Shown here piece after piece: positions 45,147 to 58,356 of a stretch of 64,000 nucleotides of DNA. The stretch comes from Cerrena zonata (Eukaryota; Basidiomycota; Agaricomycetes; Polyporales; Cerrenaceae), in contig JASBNA010000035.1 in assembly GCA_038087015.1 (NCBI GenBank), positions 186,001 through 250,000 of the forward strand, read 5' to 3'. Made by a program: the position numbers and the translations under genes. Under the pieces are notes generated by a model that had not been told where the DNA came from, did not search any database, and saw only the letters and a program-made list of their open reading frames with translations. Numbering within the stretch: the stretch's first letter is position 1; the number at the start of each line of letters is the position of its first letter.

Positions 45147-46551
45147 ATGACTGCTGGCATCACTGGCCACGCTTCTGGAGCAACGCTGGCAGGAGTTGCA
45201 CTCGACCTCATCCATCAACGTAAGTCTGTCTTGTTGTTTTCCCCTATGTATTGCTAACGTAGAACGCCATTTCAAGGGGCTTGAGGTCGACATGAAACGT
45301 ATGGTTCGTTTCCTGACTCGTTTGAAACGATATCACTCTGCGAATCTTGCACAGAGCTCAACGGTAGCACCTAGGATATCTGAGCCTGACCCATCTCTCT
45401 GGTCGGCTGCACAACGGTGTCCAACAGAGATTCTTCAGTACATCATTGACTTGATACTTTCGCACCCCGACTCGAAATGTTTCAATGACGTCTTCGAACT
45501 CCTCTCGGAATGCACGAGTCCACAGAAAACCTTCCAAAAGGCGTTCAACGTGCAAAGTACGACCCTGGCCCCCATTGTCTTAACTTGCCGGACATGGTAC
45601 GCTAGTGGCATCTCGACTTTATATGCGACACCGCTATTAGCCACTTTGAATGCAGTCCACTGTCTGAGGCGAACTGTCGGTTGTCAGCCTGGCATAGCAA
45701 AACACGTGGGCCATATCCTCATCATAAATGATATCTTTCCTGACCCCAAGGTGAAACCGCAAGATGTGCCGGTGAAGGAGTTGTTCACGCTATGTCCCTC
45801 ACTCGGAAACGTTGTGATATGCAATGACAATGGTCCTGTCCGCATATCTTGTGTGCAACGTCAGTCTGACACTCATGCTTGCCGTGTGTCCATCGCTGGC
45901 AGCAGTCCAAAATACCACCCCGATCCTGTATTGATTCCGCCATCGATTGCGTCGTTATCAAACTTGCGGGTCTTGTTTATACAAGAATACTTTTTCGACG
46001 ACACGATCCACTTCCCACACCTACCACAGTTGAAGTCTTTACACCTTGTTGAGTGTCTTTGCAGAGTTTCGCGGTCAATTCAGATTCCGTCGGCCCGATT
46101 TCCGTCGTTGAAGATGCTGTCTGTGCAAAATAGCCCTATTCAAATGGACGACGTCAAGAAGATACCCTCTTTGATGTCATTTCGCCTTGTAGACGGCAAC
46201 AAAGTCGAACCATGGATGAAAATGCTAAAATCAAGCACGCTTCGAGAGCTCGCTATGATGTTCCACACTGCTCAAGATGCCGTAGCATCTATTGCTAGCT
46301 TTCCTCCGTCATTGAAACGGTTATATGTGGTCATACCGATGCTTCAGTCATTCAAGTCCAATGACTTGCGAGTATTTATTCAGCAAGTATCCTTGCATGG
46401 AAATATTCCGATAATTCTTGTGGCATTTGACCCCACTGGTTCCTTATACTACTCGGGAATTATGAATCGGCTGGCTTCCTTCATAATCTCTAACAACCTC
46501 CGGGGTCAAGTTTATCTTCGAGGTGTGTATATACTCTCTCCTACGTTGTGA
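45147..46551 (+). CDS. F-box-like protein with LRR-type C-terminus
   Basis: Two exons (45147-45219 and 45263-46551) joined by a 43-nt GT-AG intron. After a leader with DMKRMVRFLTRLKRYHS comes an F-box-like block: RCPTEILQYIIDLIL, LAPIVLTCRTWYASGISTLY. Leucine-rich strands follow, such as IASLSNLRVLFIQEYFF, FPHLPQLKSLHLVECL, FPSLKMLSVQNSP and SSTLRELAMMFH. This is the normal layout of Agaricomycete F-box/LRR proteins, which recruit substrates to SCF ubiquitin ligase. No frame break is seen, unlike the F-box gene at the left edge. Confidence 0.8.
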
Positions 46552-47058
46552 ATCGAGCCTTAACATATCATCTCTCGGTAGGTTATGAAGATTAGGTTTT
46601 AGCCTCGATTTAATTTGATTCTTCTAATATCTGCATACAGATAAAAGTAGCTTCTGCCCTTCTTTTTTCTCTACAACAAACGACACTTGTCCGGTTTCAA
46701 AGCGAGTTCATTGGTCAAGTTTACGCGTTGCGCAATGAAACCATCCTCCTTAACCAGGAGAATAACGCCCTGGAAGTAAAATACCGACGTAACTCTGCCA
46801 GTGAATTCTCGAGACCCATAGAAAGGTCTTTAGAATCGAGCAAATGTCCTTACAATATTTATAGCGAATGTAAGTACGCTATCGTATGCCTTATTAGGAT
46901 GATTATAATGTATCACCAGACTTCGACGAATGGTTGGGTAATTGTATGAAGCTGAGAGACTAAAATTCTCATAAGTTCACAAGGTGATAATTCATTTCCA
47001 TCCATATCCATATTGATACAGCATTCCCTTATGTGTGCTACATAGTTAAACGAGGCGA
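46552..47058. other. Convergent spacer
   Basis: A 73-codon open frame at 46728-46949 starts LRNETILLNQENNALEVKYR and looks helical, but has no support from splicing or homology. It may be a gene remnant or 3' untranslated sequence. Confidence 0.35.
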
Positions 47059-48673
47059 TCAAGCATAAACCCTCTCATTCCAACCGGGAAGAATCTCCGC
47101 AGTCTCGAAGCTCGAGTCACCTCGCGCGACGTTCTTGGTGCGCTGCCACTTTTGCTTCGCGAAGGTCCATTCTATAATATCGACATTAGCATCGATTTTA
47201 TATCTAGTGTTTTGTATACTCACGTTCCATAGTCGGGACAGGGGTTACCTGTCTTCTCGAAGTTGTTTTGCGTGTATCCCTCACGTTGAAGGACGGGAGA
47301 CTCCTTGATCGTAGCGAGGGGTACATCATTGTGGGGACTATATATGACGCTTTAGTCGTACGAACCATAGATGCATGTAAATTACACAACTTACCGAGAG
47401 AAGTATAGCAAGCCAAGTCGGTCAACATGCTCTTGGTCCTTAGGAGGTGCAGCAACTCTAGCGCGCCAGAAGTCATTAATTATAATCATGTATAAAATCA
47501 ATAACCGACATACCGATGGATGGTGCTCTTGACGTAACCACCAGTCAACAATGTGAGTGCATCACAAGCGTTGACAGTCAGGGTAGCATCCTGGGGCTTC
47601 ACCCACTTCCACTCTCCAGTCTTGTGGTTCTGGATTTGGAGAGCGGCAACGGGTTGACGGAACAAGAGAGTCCACGAGCCAAGGTCGGTGTGTCCACGGC
47701 CCCAGAGACGACCGAGTTTCAAGTTTTCTTCAGGAGTGAACTTGGTGTACTTCATGTAACGCAAGTGATCCTAAACGATGTTTCAGTCCTGATGAGATGT
47801 AGCTCGAGCTTAGAGCAAGTAGACACGTACCTCACTCTTAACCTCGTACTTGTGGATGTTGGTGAAGTAGTCCTCGGGCAACTCGAGAGCGATAGCAAGG
47901 AGGACGTGAAGAGGATCTAACACCTCAGAGTGCAATGACTATAGGAAAGGAATATGAATTGAAAGAACAGTCTGAAATATGCCGTGAATGAAACAAACCC
48001 TCGCAAATTCCTCGATCTCAGGCAAGAAGTCTTGGATGATTTGAGGGTGATCATGCTTGAAGTCGCCGTTGAACTCTACATTATGAAAAGATAAGTACAA
48101 ATAGAGGTAACATTGTCTGAATACATACTGGGGATATTGTAAACTTCGGTGCGGTCACGGAGACCGGAGGCGGGGTCCAAGCTACAGCAGGTAAACTTCT
48201 ATATTAATGCGGAGAGGTGGGGATAGTTACATTCTTCGTCCAGAGGGGACGTATCCGTTGAAAGCACCGTTATCTGTAAAGTAATGTTAATAAGTAAATG
48301 GGATTACTTGCTGATCTGAAATTCTACTTACCGAGACCTTCAGGCACGTACTTGAGCTTCTCCTCCAGGGGAGTTTCGTAGAAGCGTTTTCCAAGGGAGA
48401 ATTGCCTGTTAACCTTCTCCTGAGGGATATCGAAATTCTTCACGTAGAAGAAGCCGTCCTCTCGAACAGCTTTGATGAGAGTTTGGGCAAGCTCCTTCCT
48501 GCCCTCCGGAGTATTATAGAGACTAAGGTCAATGGTGATCAAATCAGCCCATTCGAGGTTTTCCTGAATTTCTCATATTAGAAAGAAACGATTCCAAACG
48601 TAAGTGCTATACGACACACCTTCGTCACAGGAACGAAATTGAAGGAACCGAGTTCGGGGGCGGGGACGGGCAT
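47059..48673 (-). CDS. 2-oxoglutarate/Fe(II) oxygenase, isopenicillin-N-synthase-like
   Basis: Non-heme iron dioxygenase of the IPNS/DIOX_N superfamily; the substrate is unknown. The gene is split by many short introns. It starts MPVPAPELGSFNFVPVTK, then DLITIDLSLYNTPEGRKELA and AVREDGFFYVKNFDIP (the DIOX_N domain). The catalytic facial triad is seen as GRGHTDLGSWTLLF (His and Asp) and KSTIHRVAAP (His). The 2-oxoglutarate-binding Arg is expected in HVDRLGLLYFS, where the third residue is Gly instead of the usual Ser of RxS. The C-terminus ends in ILPGWNERVYA. All exon frames read without stops. It is divergent from the MFS permease at 49.2 kb. Confidence 0.85.
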
Positions 48674-49219
48674 TGTGCGGAATGGGCGTCAAAAGGTCGG
48701 TTTAGGAAAGTGTATTTGAACAAGAACAACCACCACTTGGAACTTTCAGGCAACGATAAAATGCCAGAGAGAGGTTATGCAACATGTTCGTCTTTCATCC
48801 TGGCTCTTTTATTCCTCAGAAGAACCCTCTGTGAGATAAGATGTTTCTAAAACAGAACCTGAGAAATACCGGTGAGTGTCACCTCATACCCCTCTTCGAT
48901 GGTGCAAAAGTCATTCAAACGCTCGTCAACTTCACCCAGTGACCCACATCCTCTGATGTCTTAATGCTGAATTCAGTGACTAAGTTCAGTTGCGTGCTCT
49001 TGCAACATACCGTATTTCCAAAATCACTTACAATGGAGAATCAGAAGTCCTATCATCGCTCATCATAGGCCGACCATGACAGTTTCCACCTCAACTCACC
49101 GTTATCGCTTTGATGGTTCTTCAGAGTACGACGATTTAGGTGAGCCTAGGTGTATTACTTTACTCCTAACCATCGGGAGATAGAGGGATGGTCACAGTAT
49201 GATGCCATTCATTCTTTGA
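48674..49219. other. Divergent promoter region
   Basis: Shared upstream region of the minus-strand oxygenase and the plus-strand permease. An alternative upstream ATG for the permease exists at about 49077 (MTVSTSTHRY) followed by a GTGAGC donor; I prefer the ATG at 49220. Confidence 0.4.
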
Positions 49220-51954
49220 ATGGCTGCAACTTCTGGCGCTTTGGATGCTCAGTATAAACCGACAGGTGCTGAGGTACATCCTCTTCTGGGGTCTTCTTCG
49301 ATCTCGGGCCCTTCTTCCAGCTCTCTTTCGCACTACAGAGTTCGTACTATGGGCAAGACAAAGACACAAGGACGTCGATCGTTTCGCAGTCTCATCTGGT
49401 AGGAGCCTGCGATTCCACCTATCATATGCGAGCTGTTTCTAAACCTATCAATTAGGGATACTTGGGACAAGCCACCTGAAGAGCGAAAGTTCTTGGCGAA
49501 ACTCGATGCATGCCTGCTAACCTACGCTGCGTTGTCGTACTTCAGCAAATAAGTGTCTGCTTATCTCGAAGATATGTTACCTATCTGACCTCTGTCCGTT
49601 TATACATATCTGGATCAACAGAACGTCACTGTGAGCATACTCCACGTTTTTAACAACCTCCATTGTTGCTGAAGCTGTATTTAGAATGCTTACGTTTCTG
49701 GTATGAAAGAGGAGTGCGTTGTTCAAATGAGTCCGAATGGAACGTTACTAACGATATCCTCATTTCTAGCCTTGGATTGTATGAAAATATGTTAATGCTT
49801 CCTCTTTTTCTCTGCTAACTGGAACAGACATGGAAACCAGCTCAACTATATAACGACTGCCTGGACGTGTGGATATGTCATCGGTCAAATTCCATCCAAG
49901 TGAGTTGTTACTTTGTCCTTAACGAATCTCGGAACTCATCTTGCGCGTAAGCCTTTTGATTACTCGGATACGACCTTCAATATGGGTAAGCATACTTCAC
50001 GAATTTCCTGTTTTTGTACCGTCTAATGAAGCGTTTGACAGATACCGCTCATGGAAGTTATTTGGAGTTCGTTGACGATGGTATTAGCTTCCGCCAAGAA
50101 TTTCGAGACCCTGCTGGTAATCCGTTTCTTCGTTGGTATGTATATCCCTCATTCATTTTGAATGAAATTGTGCTCATCGTGCATACAGGCCTCGCCGAAT
50201 CAACATTCTATCCTGCTATTCAGTATGTCATCGGAAGCTGGTACAAAGGGGAGGAACTAGGGAAACGAGCTTGTATATTCCACGTAAGTCCCAACTGTCT
50301 ACTCATACAATGTCGTGCAATATTGTCTAACGATTCATCTTAGACGGCGAGCGCGATAGGTCCGATGTTCAGTGGATTCTTACAAGCCGGAGCTTACAAC
50401 GGTCTGAACGGTGTGCATGGCCTTGCTGGCTGGAGATGTACGCTTTTTCCTATCATTAACCATGGGCGTACTCTGATACATCGTTATCATCAGGGCTTTT
50501 CATCATTGATGGAATCATCACTCTGCCGATCGCCTTTCTCGGATTCTTGATTATGCCTGGTATGTCGTCCTATCATTTGCCATTACCAATACTCAACGCT
50601 TTTCTGTTTAGACCTGCCATCGACTACAAAACCCTCGATATTCTATACACAAAAGCAAATTGATATCGCTAAAAGACGGATGGAAGAGGCAGGAAGGAAA
50701 CCACCCTCACACTTCACCAGGGAGAAGGTCATCGGATTCTTCAAGACATGGCATATTTACTTCCTAGTACCTCGTAAGTTGCTCATGTTTCCCTTTAATT
50801 CTTACACCTGACATCGATCTATTCAACAGTATATATTTTGGTATGTTATAATAGCATATAGCCCTCGACCCTTCTCACTTAGCGTACTTTACACTCAGTT
50901 CAACAATTCGGGTGGCCCTGCATCTTCAATGATATTCTGGTACGTATTGTACACATTGATCCATCGTTTACTTTATAACAAAGCATACCTTTGTTTAGGC
51001 TGCAAAGCTTCAATACCCCTGGACATCAGGTATATACCGTCCCACAGATCAACACATATCCACTGGGTATTCAGGCAGTGCAAGTCGTTACTAGTGAGTT
51101 ACTTTCTACCAGCTAGAAAACAATCCCGCTGACTTTGCTCATCTCAGCTCTGGTCTGGGCTTGGTGGTCTGATGGTGTTGGTGCACGTTGGCCACCCATA
51201 GTACTTGCCGGTGTAAGTTTGACTTCGTTTCGTATCCTGTTTATTATTGATCACTTCGTCTTCATCAGCTTTGGCAAACAGTGAACTGTATCGTACTGGC
51301 AGTAAGCCCTCTTTACGAACATATCACGAGGCGTTGGGTATTCTATTACTTTGTGAGGATTCCAAACTCTCTCACTATACTTGACATGTGTTGATCGTTC
51401 GGCCAGACATCCGTACATGGCGGCCTATCGGGACTAATTCTCGCTTGGGCGAATGAGCTGAATAGCCACGACAGCGAAAGTATGTTCCGACACTCTACCC
51501 TCGTGATGCAGGATGTAATATTTTGTCAACACAGAACGGTCCTTCATCGTGGCGTGTTGTAATACGTTCGCGTATGTCTTCCAGGCATGGCTCCCGATGT
51601 AAGTCAAATTTGCCGCTCGGAAATATGGACTCCTCTAAGCATTGCACAGTGTTATCTTCCCACAAGTGGAACAACCTCGTGTCCTGAAGGGTAATATTAC
51701 TACAGCCTGCCTTTCTTTCGGAATGGGTGAGTTCGATCCGTTTCGTCTTGAATATGTTGTAAAACTGACACGTTCTCGAAGTTTGTTTCGCACTTGCAAC
51801 ATTGGCTTTGCAACGCCGCGATGAGCGCAAAGAAGAAGCCCTACGACCAGAGACTCCAGTTAGCGCGATTTCTACTGAAAGTCTTGAGGATGTCGATAAG
51901 AAGATATCAGACCCAGTTGAAGAAAGGCTTGACAGCTCTAGTAGATTAGGATAG
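49220..51954 (+). CDS. MFS permease, allantoate/pantothenate type
   Basis: Twelve-helix major facilitator of the Dal5/Fen2/Liz1/Vht1 (anion:cation symporter) family, probably in the plasma membrane and importing a vitamin or small carboxylate. Conserved pieces in order: [151 protein letters not shown] and [20 protein letters not shown]. Many introns of 40-70 nt interrupt it. All those checked are GT-AG except one, 49549-49605, which has AT-AC ends. The protein ends in a charged cytosolic tail. Substrate is not predictable. Confidence 0.9.
49549..49605 (+). other. Apparent AT-AC intron
   Basis: Conserved YFSKYLDQQN is obtained only if the 57 nt from ATAAGT to TATAC are removed. Reading through gives TAA at once, and no GT-AG pair keeps the motif. 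The 5' end ATAAGT and a CTGAC branch-like word about 20 nt before the end fit a U2-type AT-AC intron. Confidence 0.7.
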
Positions 51955-52110
51955 AGCGACGAGGGCTAGTTGGTTGGATTAATATAATTAAAAAAGTGTT
52001 TATATCTTCTCTGCACTGACGTAAAGTCATGATGAACATTACAATGATGTCCTTTTGTCAAATTGTGTTTGGCCGAAATGAGGTATTTCCGTATTAGGAT
52101 AACGGGACTC

Positions 52111-55100
52111 ATGGCCGAATTCGATATTCAACAATCTCGAGTTGCTTTTCCGTCGACTCCTCACCATACCTCTAGCTTGACTTCAGACCACGTCCTTAAT
52201 ACCCTCATGTCCCGTATACCCAACCCACCTACACGCTCGACACCATCGTCACCCACGAAGCCATCGGCGCGAACAACACTACGAGCGACAGCGGGAAGCA
52301 CCACGCCCACTCTGCGCACAAGAACTATTAGCACTGTAAACTCACGCGTCCGTCCGCCAGCAAGTCCAGTACCTCCTCTAAGAAAGAAAGCTAGTACCAA
52401 GAGTTTGAACTCCCCTTCGAAGGCCACTAGTCGTAGGTCACCTGTAGAAGAGCCACCTCCGGTCCCGAAAGCTCCAGCTCTTAGTATCAAGGAACAGATT
52501 GCACTTCGGAGGGCGGAGGCTTTGAAGGCGAAGACAAGCCAACCCAGTAGTTCTACAGCTTTGGCCTCGGATGGGTTGGACGATGAGATACCGGAGGCAC
52601 CCACTCAACAGGATCTCGACCTTGGACGCTGGTCAGTGAAGGAAACGATTGAGCGAGCTCGTTCATCAGGTACGTAAAGGATATCAAATCTCTCTTGTAT
52701 ACTTTCTCTTGAGAAAGTTATCATACAACTCGGATTCTCTGAATATGGATGCCGTGTCATCGAATATGTCGTCCACAGCGATAAGCGGTTTGGACTCTCC
52801 TATACCGATCATTCGACAGAACGCCATTCTGCAGTCACCAATATTACCTAGTTTGAGTACTGCGTAAGCTGGTACGTCTGCAGAAGGATTAATTTTATCA
52901 ATCGCTACCGGGAGCACTCTAGCTCGGGTGTAATACGGGGTATCTCATTCGATTACCATAGTATTTATCGCTCCATACATTCTTCCTTGAGAAAATGAAT
53001 ACATACAACCAAGAATTAAACTAATATTTCTCGTGGATGACAGGTGTTCTTAATATTGCGTCGCGCGCACTACCATGCTTGCCCTCAGCTCTCTTCGAGA
53101 TCCACCTCGGTATCACACCCGAACCACTTAAATTAGTGACGGTCGAGCCATCCATTACGACGGGTGAATCTTCCAACCCTCGCCGTAAAGCCACCAGTCA
53201 AAATGCTCCATCATGGTTTGAAGCTCAGGATCTTGGGGTTTTGAAGGCTTGGTCAAACGAGATTGTCGAAATTCAACCCGAAATTCATATGTTCGGTTCG
53301 CTGAAGACGATTGATGTATGTTGCTCATTTGCTCGGTTTGTCCTTAACTCACTGTACCTACATAGCTCCACAACAACAAACTCGCCTCCATACCTGATAC
53401 ATTCGCGGATCTGACAGCACTTGTGTTCCTGGATCTTTCACACAATCAACTCAACTCGTTACCGACTAATATATGGGCTCTTCCCAATGTCACAACATTG
53501 AATCTGTCACATAACGCGTTAACTGCATTACCCTTCTCCTCGCCCTTCACGCTATCGAATTCCAAGCCGGTTTCGAGGACACGAGACCCCAGAGGTGATT
53601 GGTTTGGCCAGGAGGTCACCCGTGCTACACAACCATTACCCAGACTTACCATTCTCGATGTCTCGCATAACCCCCTCACTGCCTCTTCGATTGACCATTC
53701 TCATAATGATCAAGAGGACGGTCTGTGGTTACCCAATGGACTTACGAAGTTGGATTTGAGTTCTAATCCCTTGGGTAATTCGGCTTCTTTACTTCGTGCG
53801 CTGTCACGACTACGAAGTCTTAGGGAGATAAAGGCAGAGCTCGCAGAAATTGGTAACGAAAGTTTCCCCGTGAACCTCCTGTCAGCAAATTCATCACCGC
53901 CTCCATTCGCTGAACTCCGAGTCCTCGATTTGGGTGAAACTCGGGTGACTAAACCCGTCGTTGAAGCTGCACTGAGGGCTGATGTGATTAACAAGACATT
54001 GGATTGGGACATCACAGATGAAGCCCCAAGTACTGGAGTGCTACGGGTTATGGTAGGGAAAAAGATCATTAAGGAAGCTTGGGAGATTGAGGCCGAACGC
54101 AGGGCTGCTATGAGGCTCAATAAAGGCCGAAATACCAATCTAGAGTCTAGTTTCGGTGACTCGCCTTTCGGTTCTTTGCCGATGAAGGCTCCCGTCGCCA
54201 AAGCTCACCAGCCTGCTAAGCAGGAAGCGGCGAAGGAGGCTTGGGAGGTCGAAGCCGAGCAGGGGCTCTTCACTGAAGGTGCCAAACGACGAGCAAGAGC
54301 TCAGGCAGCTGCCGCCGCTCAAAACTCATCATCTGCTGGCGCATCAACTTCTCAGACTCGTGCTCCGGTACCACAAAAGGAAATCTGGGAGATTGAGGCT
54401 GAACAAGGTCTCCTTACCGCTGGCGGTCGTCGACGCGCAAGGGCTGCTGCGATGGCAGCTAATCTTTCGGCCTCTACTGAGAGAGCCCCGCCTGTTCAGA
54501 GCGCATCACCCTCTCCTACAACAGACATCACGCCTAGTGTGTCAACATCATCCGCCCTTTGCAACCCCTTGTGTTACAATTCCGCAACTCAAACACTAAC
54601 ACTTCCTCCCTCAAACCCTCCCACTAGCGCCAAGAACGCTTTCGGACACGCACGTTCTTTCTCACTTGCTCCATCTAAATCTGTTTCGTCGGCTTTAGGT
54701 GATTCATCTTCGTCTGATCTCTCCCTTGCGATACCAACTCCAACTCTACCCCTGGTGGCTATCGCGAGCCAATCATTTGCTGCCAAGTTATCCTGTTTGG
54801 TCCTCAACAACCGTCGCATGGACCCATGCTTCAATCTTCTGGCGGAGGAAAGTATAGTCCTTCCCCTGCTTGAGGAGCTCAGCTTCGAAAATTGCAATTT
54901 GGGCGATACGGTATCTGTCTCAAGATCGCAAGAAGCCAATGCCCCTAGAACCAATGAATCGCTTATTCCACTCCTCACTAGACTTTTCCCAAGTTTAAGA
55001 ATGCTGGATTTATCATACAACCATCTGACATCGAAGGCCCTCGGCGGTGATGTTTTGTCGGATCTCATCCTAACACGCACCGATATTGATCCTCCTCGCA

Positions 55101-55452
55101 AGGGCTTGCGACACCTTCGGCTCAGAGGGAACAAACTTGTGGATATCGATGGTTTCATTTCTGTCAGTGGGCTATTCAAAGGTCACAAAGACAGCCGCGA
55201 TGTTGAGAGCTGGAAACTAGAGGAATTGGATGTACGAGATAATGAAATAGGACGTCTGCCTCCAGAACTGGGGCTACTTCCTTTGGACGTCCTGTTGGTC
55301 GATGGTAATGTGTAAGTCAATTCAATCAAACCTAGGTTGTGTGTGTGCTTGTACTGACATTTTTGCGCAGGTTCCGTGTTCCGGCAAGGAGAGTGTGGGA
55401 GCGAGAAGGTACAAAAGGCCTACTTGGCTGGCTTCGGGGAAGAATCGAGTGA
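52111..55452 (+). CDS. Leucine-rich-repeat protein, LRRC40-like
   Basis: Intracellular LRR scaffold of unknown role. The first exon gives a Ser/Pro/Thr-rich disordered leader (PNPPTRSTPSSPTKPSART). A long intron of about 370 nt follows. LRR units are seen as KTIDLHNNKLASIPDTFADL, LVFLDLSHNQLNSLPTNIW, NVTTLNLSHNALTALPF and GLTKLDLSSNPLGN. A middle region carries repeated KEAWEVEAEQGLFT/KEIWEIEAEQGLLT motifs followed by RRRARA. More LRRs lie near the end (SLRMLDLSYNHLTSKALG, LRHLRLRGNKLVDIDGF, LEELDVRDNEIGRLPPEL). The last exon ends FRVPARRVWEREGTKGLLGW and RGRIE, the typical LRRC40-like tail. The start could also be the ATG at 52207. Confidence 0.85.
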
Positions 55453-55760
55453 TGGGTGTTCTTCTCACCTTCGCAAGACTTCAGCAATCAACCTATGAAT
55501 AGTAGGATATGTGAAATGAAATGCGCCCGGATCTGATGTCCTGGATTTATGATTATATCCGTAGTATGTTTTGAACACTCGTTATAATTTTTAATCATCT
55601 TGAGAACCTACGTGAACAAGGCATACTTAGAGGTATTGCTTTACAATGTTGCGTCATAGTGGTTATAATTACAAGGCGGGCTCGGTAGCCCTCGGATAGC
55701 ACACTAGCGTTCCAGGGTATACGAAAAACGGTCACTAAGTCAAAAACCAGACCTGATGAA
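55453..55760. other. Convergent 3' ends
   Basis: A/T-rich spacer between converging genes; nothing else is seen. Confidence 0.4.
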
Positions 55761-58356
55761 TCACAAAGACCGAGTATAAACAGGAGGTACATCTGAGACT
55801 GTGGAAGCATCATCTCCCCCGGATCTAGGGGGTAGCTGTGCAATGGCTACGTTCAGCCTTTGCACTAACTCAGGTATCGTATCAGACCCAGCGTTAGCAG
55901 TTGAAGGCGGGTTTACTGAGCTCTCGGGTAGCGTGGATTGTCGCGGTACAGAGACGGGTACAGCAGAGGACCCTGCTATCTGGGAAGTCGGAGTAGTTGG
56001 ATCATGACCGAAGTCCATGTCATTCCTCAACTTTTCTGGGATCCCTGCATCTGTGATTCAGTTATTAGATACTGTTGTAAGGGCATGGATTCAAGATGAC
56101 GGAATAGGCTTACTAGAGGCGGGCGATAGTTGTGAGAACGGCGTCACCCCAATTTCAGGTGTATGCGGGGAGGCGGAGACGGTTGTCCAGACTTGGGCCT
56201 CATCTGAATCGGGTGTACCATACCTTGAACGCCAACGTCTGCGGACGAGATATACCACAAGAAGTGCAACGATCGCTATAAATGCAGCAACACCTATTAC
56301 GCTGCCGGCGATGACCCCTGCTTTCGACTGTTTGTGTACAGGAGGTGTTGGAGTAGGTTCACTGGCAATAACATTATTCGCAACTGGGAATGTCAGATTA
56401 AGTGATGACTAACCTTGGCTGTGCTTCTACGTTTGCCATACCAGCGGCAGCGTTGAATACGTCAAGAGCTGACAGTTGACCCTGAGGAATGAGTTTGGGG
56501 TCCGCAGGGCCATGCCATAACGGAGAAAAATAGTCATTGTCAGGTGCCTTGGCAAGCTCTAGGAGTGCGTTGAACTGAGAATTACGAGAGTCAACTTTGA
56601 GAACGGAATGACAGTGTGATGAACTGGATAATACCTGAACCATAACATAACTTTGAATCAATTTGGCGACATCGGAGTCCTTGGATGTCCGTGACCAAGC
56701 TTCATAGAGTTCCCTGATGAAGATTCCTTTCGTAATACGTAAGTCAGAGCACAGATTGTTACAGTGTTGGACTACCTTTGAACGCAGACCCATCATAATT
56801 AGCTTCTATATCGGTCGTTGGCCCTACAAAAAAGATAGCTTCAAAAGTAGACGAATAGTATCAAAAGAGGCACATACCTTCCGTGATCACGCCGTCTGGA
56901 CCCGTCCAAGTAGGATTCTTGATAGAGTTGGATATCAGGTTATTCAAACTAATTGGAGAGGATCAGTACATGTCTTCCAGCCCGAGAGCAACATACTGAC
57001 AAATTACCCATTGTTGCATTCTGTGTCTGGTTGACAAGGACACTGAGACCACCTATGTACAGACCGGGGTTGTACGTTTCTTCAGCCAAGTTTGATGTGC
57101 AGTTGGAGAGGTTAATCGTATCTAATATGGTTTTGCCGTTGTAGAGGTGAAACTGAATGAAGTCAGAGGCTAGCTGAGCAGCATCTCGGTAGGTAGCGTT
57201 CTGTGTTACTTCGAACAAACGAGAGGACAGACTGGATATCAACATGTAATTGAGTCGTATTTCGAGATGACTTAAACATTTGCTACGCACTCCATGAAGG
57301 CTCTATTGGTACGATAAGCAACCAGTAAATAAGCCATGTACGAGACACTTACCCAGTAGTGGCAGCATTCGATGTCAAATCGGTAGGATTATTTGCGATC
57401 TAATCCTGACAGTAAACAAAGGTGCCCTTGATCCTCAGGACAAACTTACTACGAAGACGGCGCCAGCGGTCGTCGCTATCATGCGTTGAGATGAAATACA
57501 TTGTCAGAGGGAAAACCACAACACTTACTACCGTTACATTGCGATTGAATAGCCGACTGCTTCGGGACAGGTATCTTATTTGCGCCATTCGCAGTGGAAA
57601 CTTGGTATGAGCTGATGTTTTGCCATATAGTAGTTGCTGTATCGAGGAAGTAGGTGTCTCCATAGGTATGGTATGCTCGTATTGCAGCAAGACCCCATGT
57701 ACTAGCGATATGTTTAGAAACGGGAATATTCGAATTAGAGAACAGAGCACTCACAGCGGATCAACGTTGTAGTGCATGTCGATGCTGAATCGCACAGAAC
57801 GTAAACTGGAGGGCAGGAAAGAGACTCATCGGTTATCAAACGTACGGAGTGACGAACCCTGGTTGGGCTGTTGCAACTGCCCTGAAGGCGGCGGAAACGA
57901 GTGCATGGTTTGTTGAATTATGTGTAATCAGATCGAGTAAAGCTACAGCTGAAAAAAGATTGGCATTTTGGTTGTAAAAGAGGTCTTCCAAGGGCCGCCG
58001 ACGTTAGTAGAACATTAAGCGAGCAGAAAAAGGGTCCTACACTGATTTTGACCGGTATTCAAATCGACCGATATTGTGTTCAAGACTGTTTCTGCAAGCA
58101 ACGCACGTTCTACGAAAGACGTATTCGAAGTTGGCTCCTGAAGATAAGATAGTGATTCTTCAGTTAGTCCTTGATTTGAAAAGAAGAAAAAATGAAATGA
58201 CTCAACCCGCCAACTAGTAGGAATTGCGAAGTCTTGAGAGAGAACATATGTAGCCCATACCAAGCACGATAGTATCAAGGACAACATCAGGAAACCTGCT
58301 ATGGAGAGGAGAAAAGTTGAGCGTCGCTTTTTACATTGACTTAAGTGACATCCCAT
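55761..58356 (-). CDS. GH76-like membrane-anchored protein
   Basis: Related to glycoside hydrolase family 76 (alpha-1,6-mannan-acting, six-hairpin fold), probably at the cell surface. A signal-anchor near the N-terminus (FLLSIAGFLMLSLILSCLVW) is followed by the helical pairs of the fold: ERALLAETVLNTISVDLNTG, PLTWGLAAIRAYHTYGDTYF, TAGAVFVIANNPTDL, ELSSRLFEVTQNATYRDAAQ, NPGLYIGGLSVLVNQTQNAT and LYEAWSRTSKDSDVAKLIQS. Near the C-terminus a second membrane helix (AGVIAGSVIGVAAFIAIVAL) precedes an RRRWR stop-transfer and a long cytosolic tail. An intron with a GTAAGC donor removes two in-frame stops near 56070. The junction around 57955 is uncertain. At least a dozen introns are present, and I could not verify the catalytic acidic residues. 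Confidence 0.75.

Noticed and set aside
49780..49860. A second AT-AC intron in the permease gene
   Set aside because: A normal GTATGA donor and ACAG acceptor give DLGLHGNQLNY, so the canonical reading suffices.
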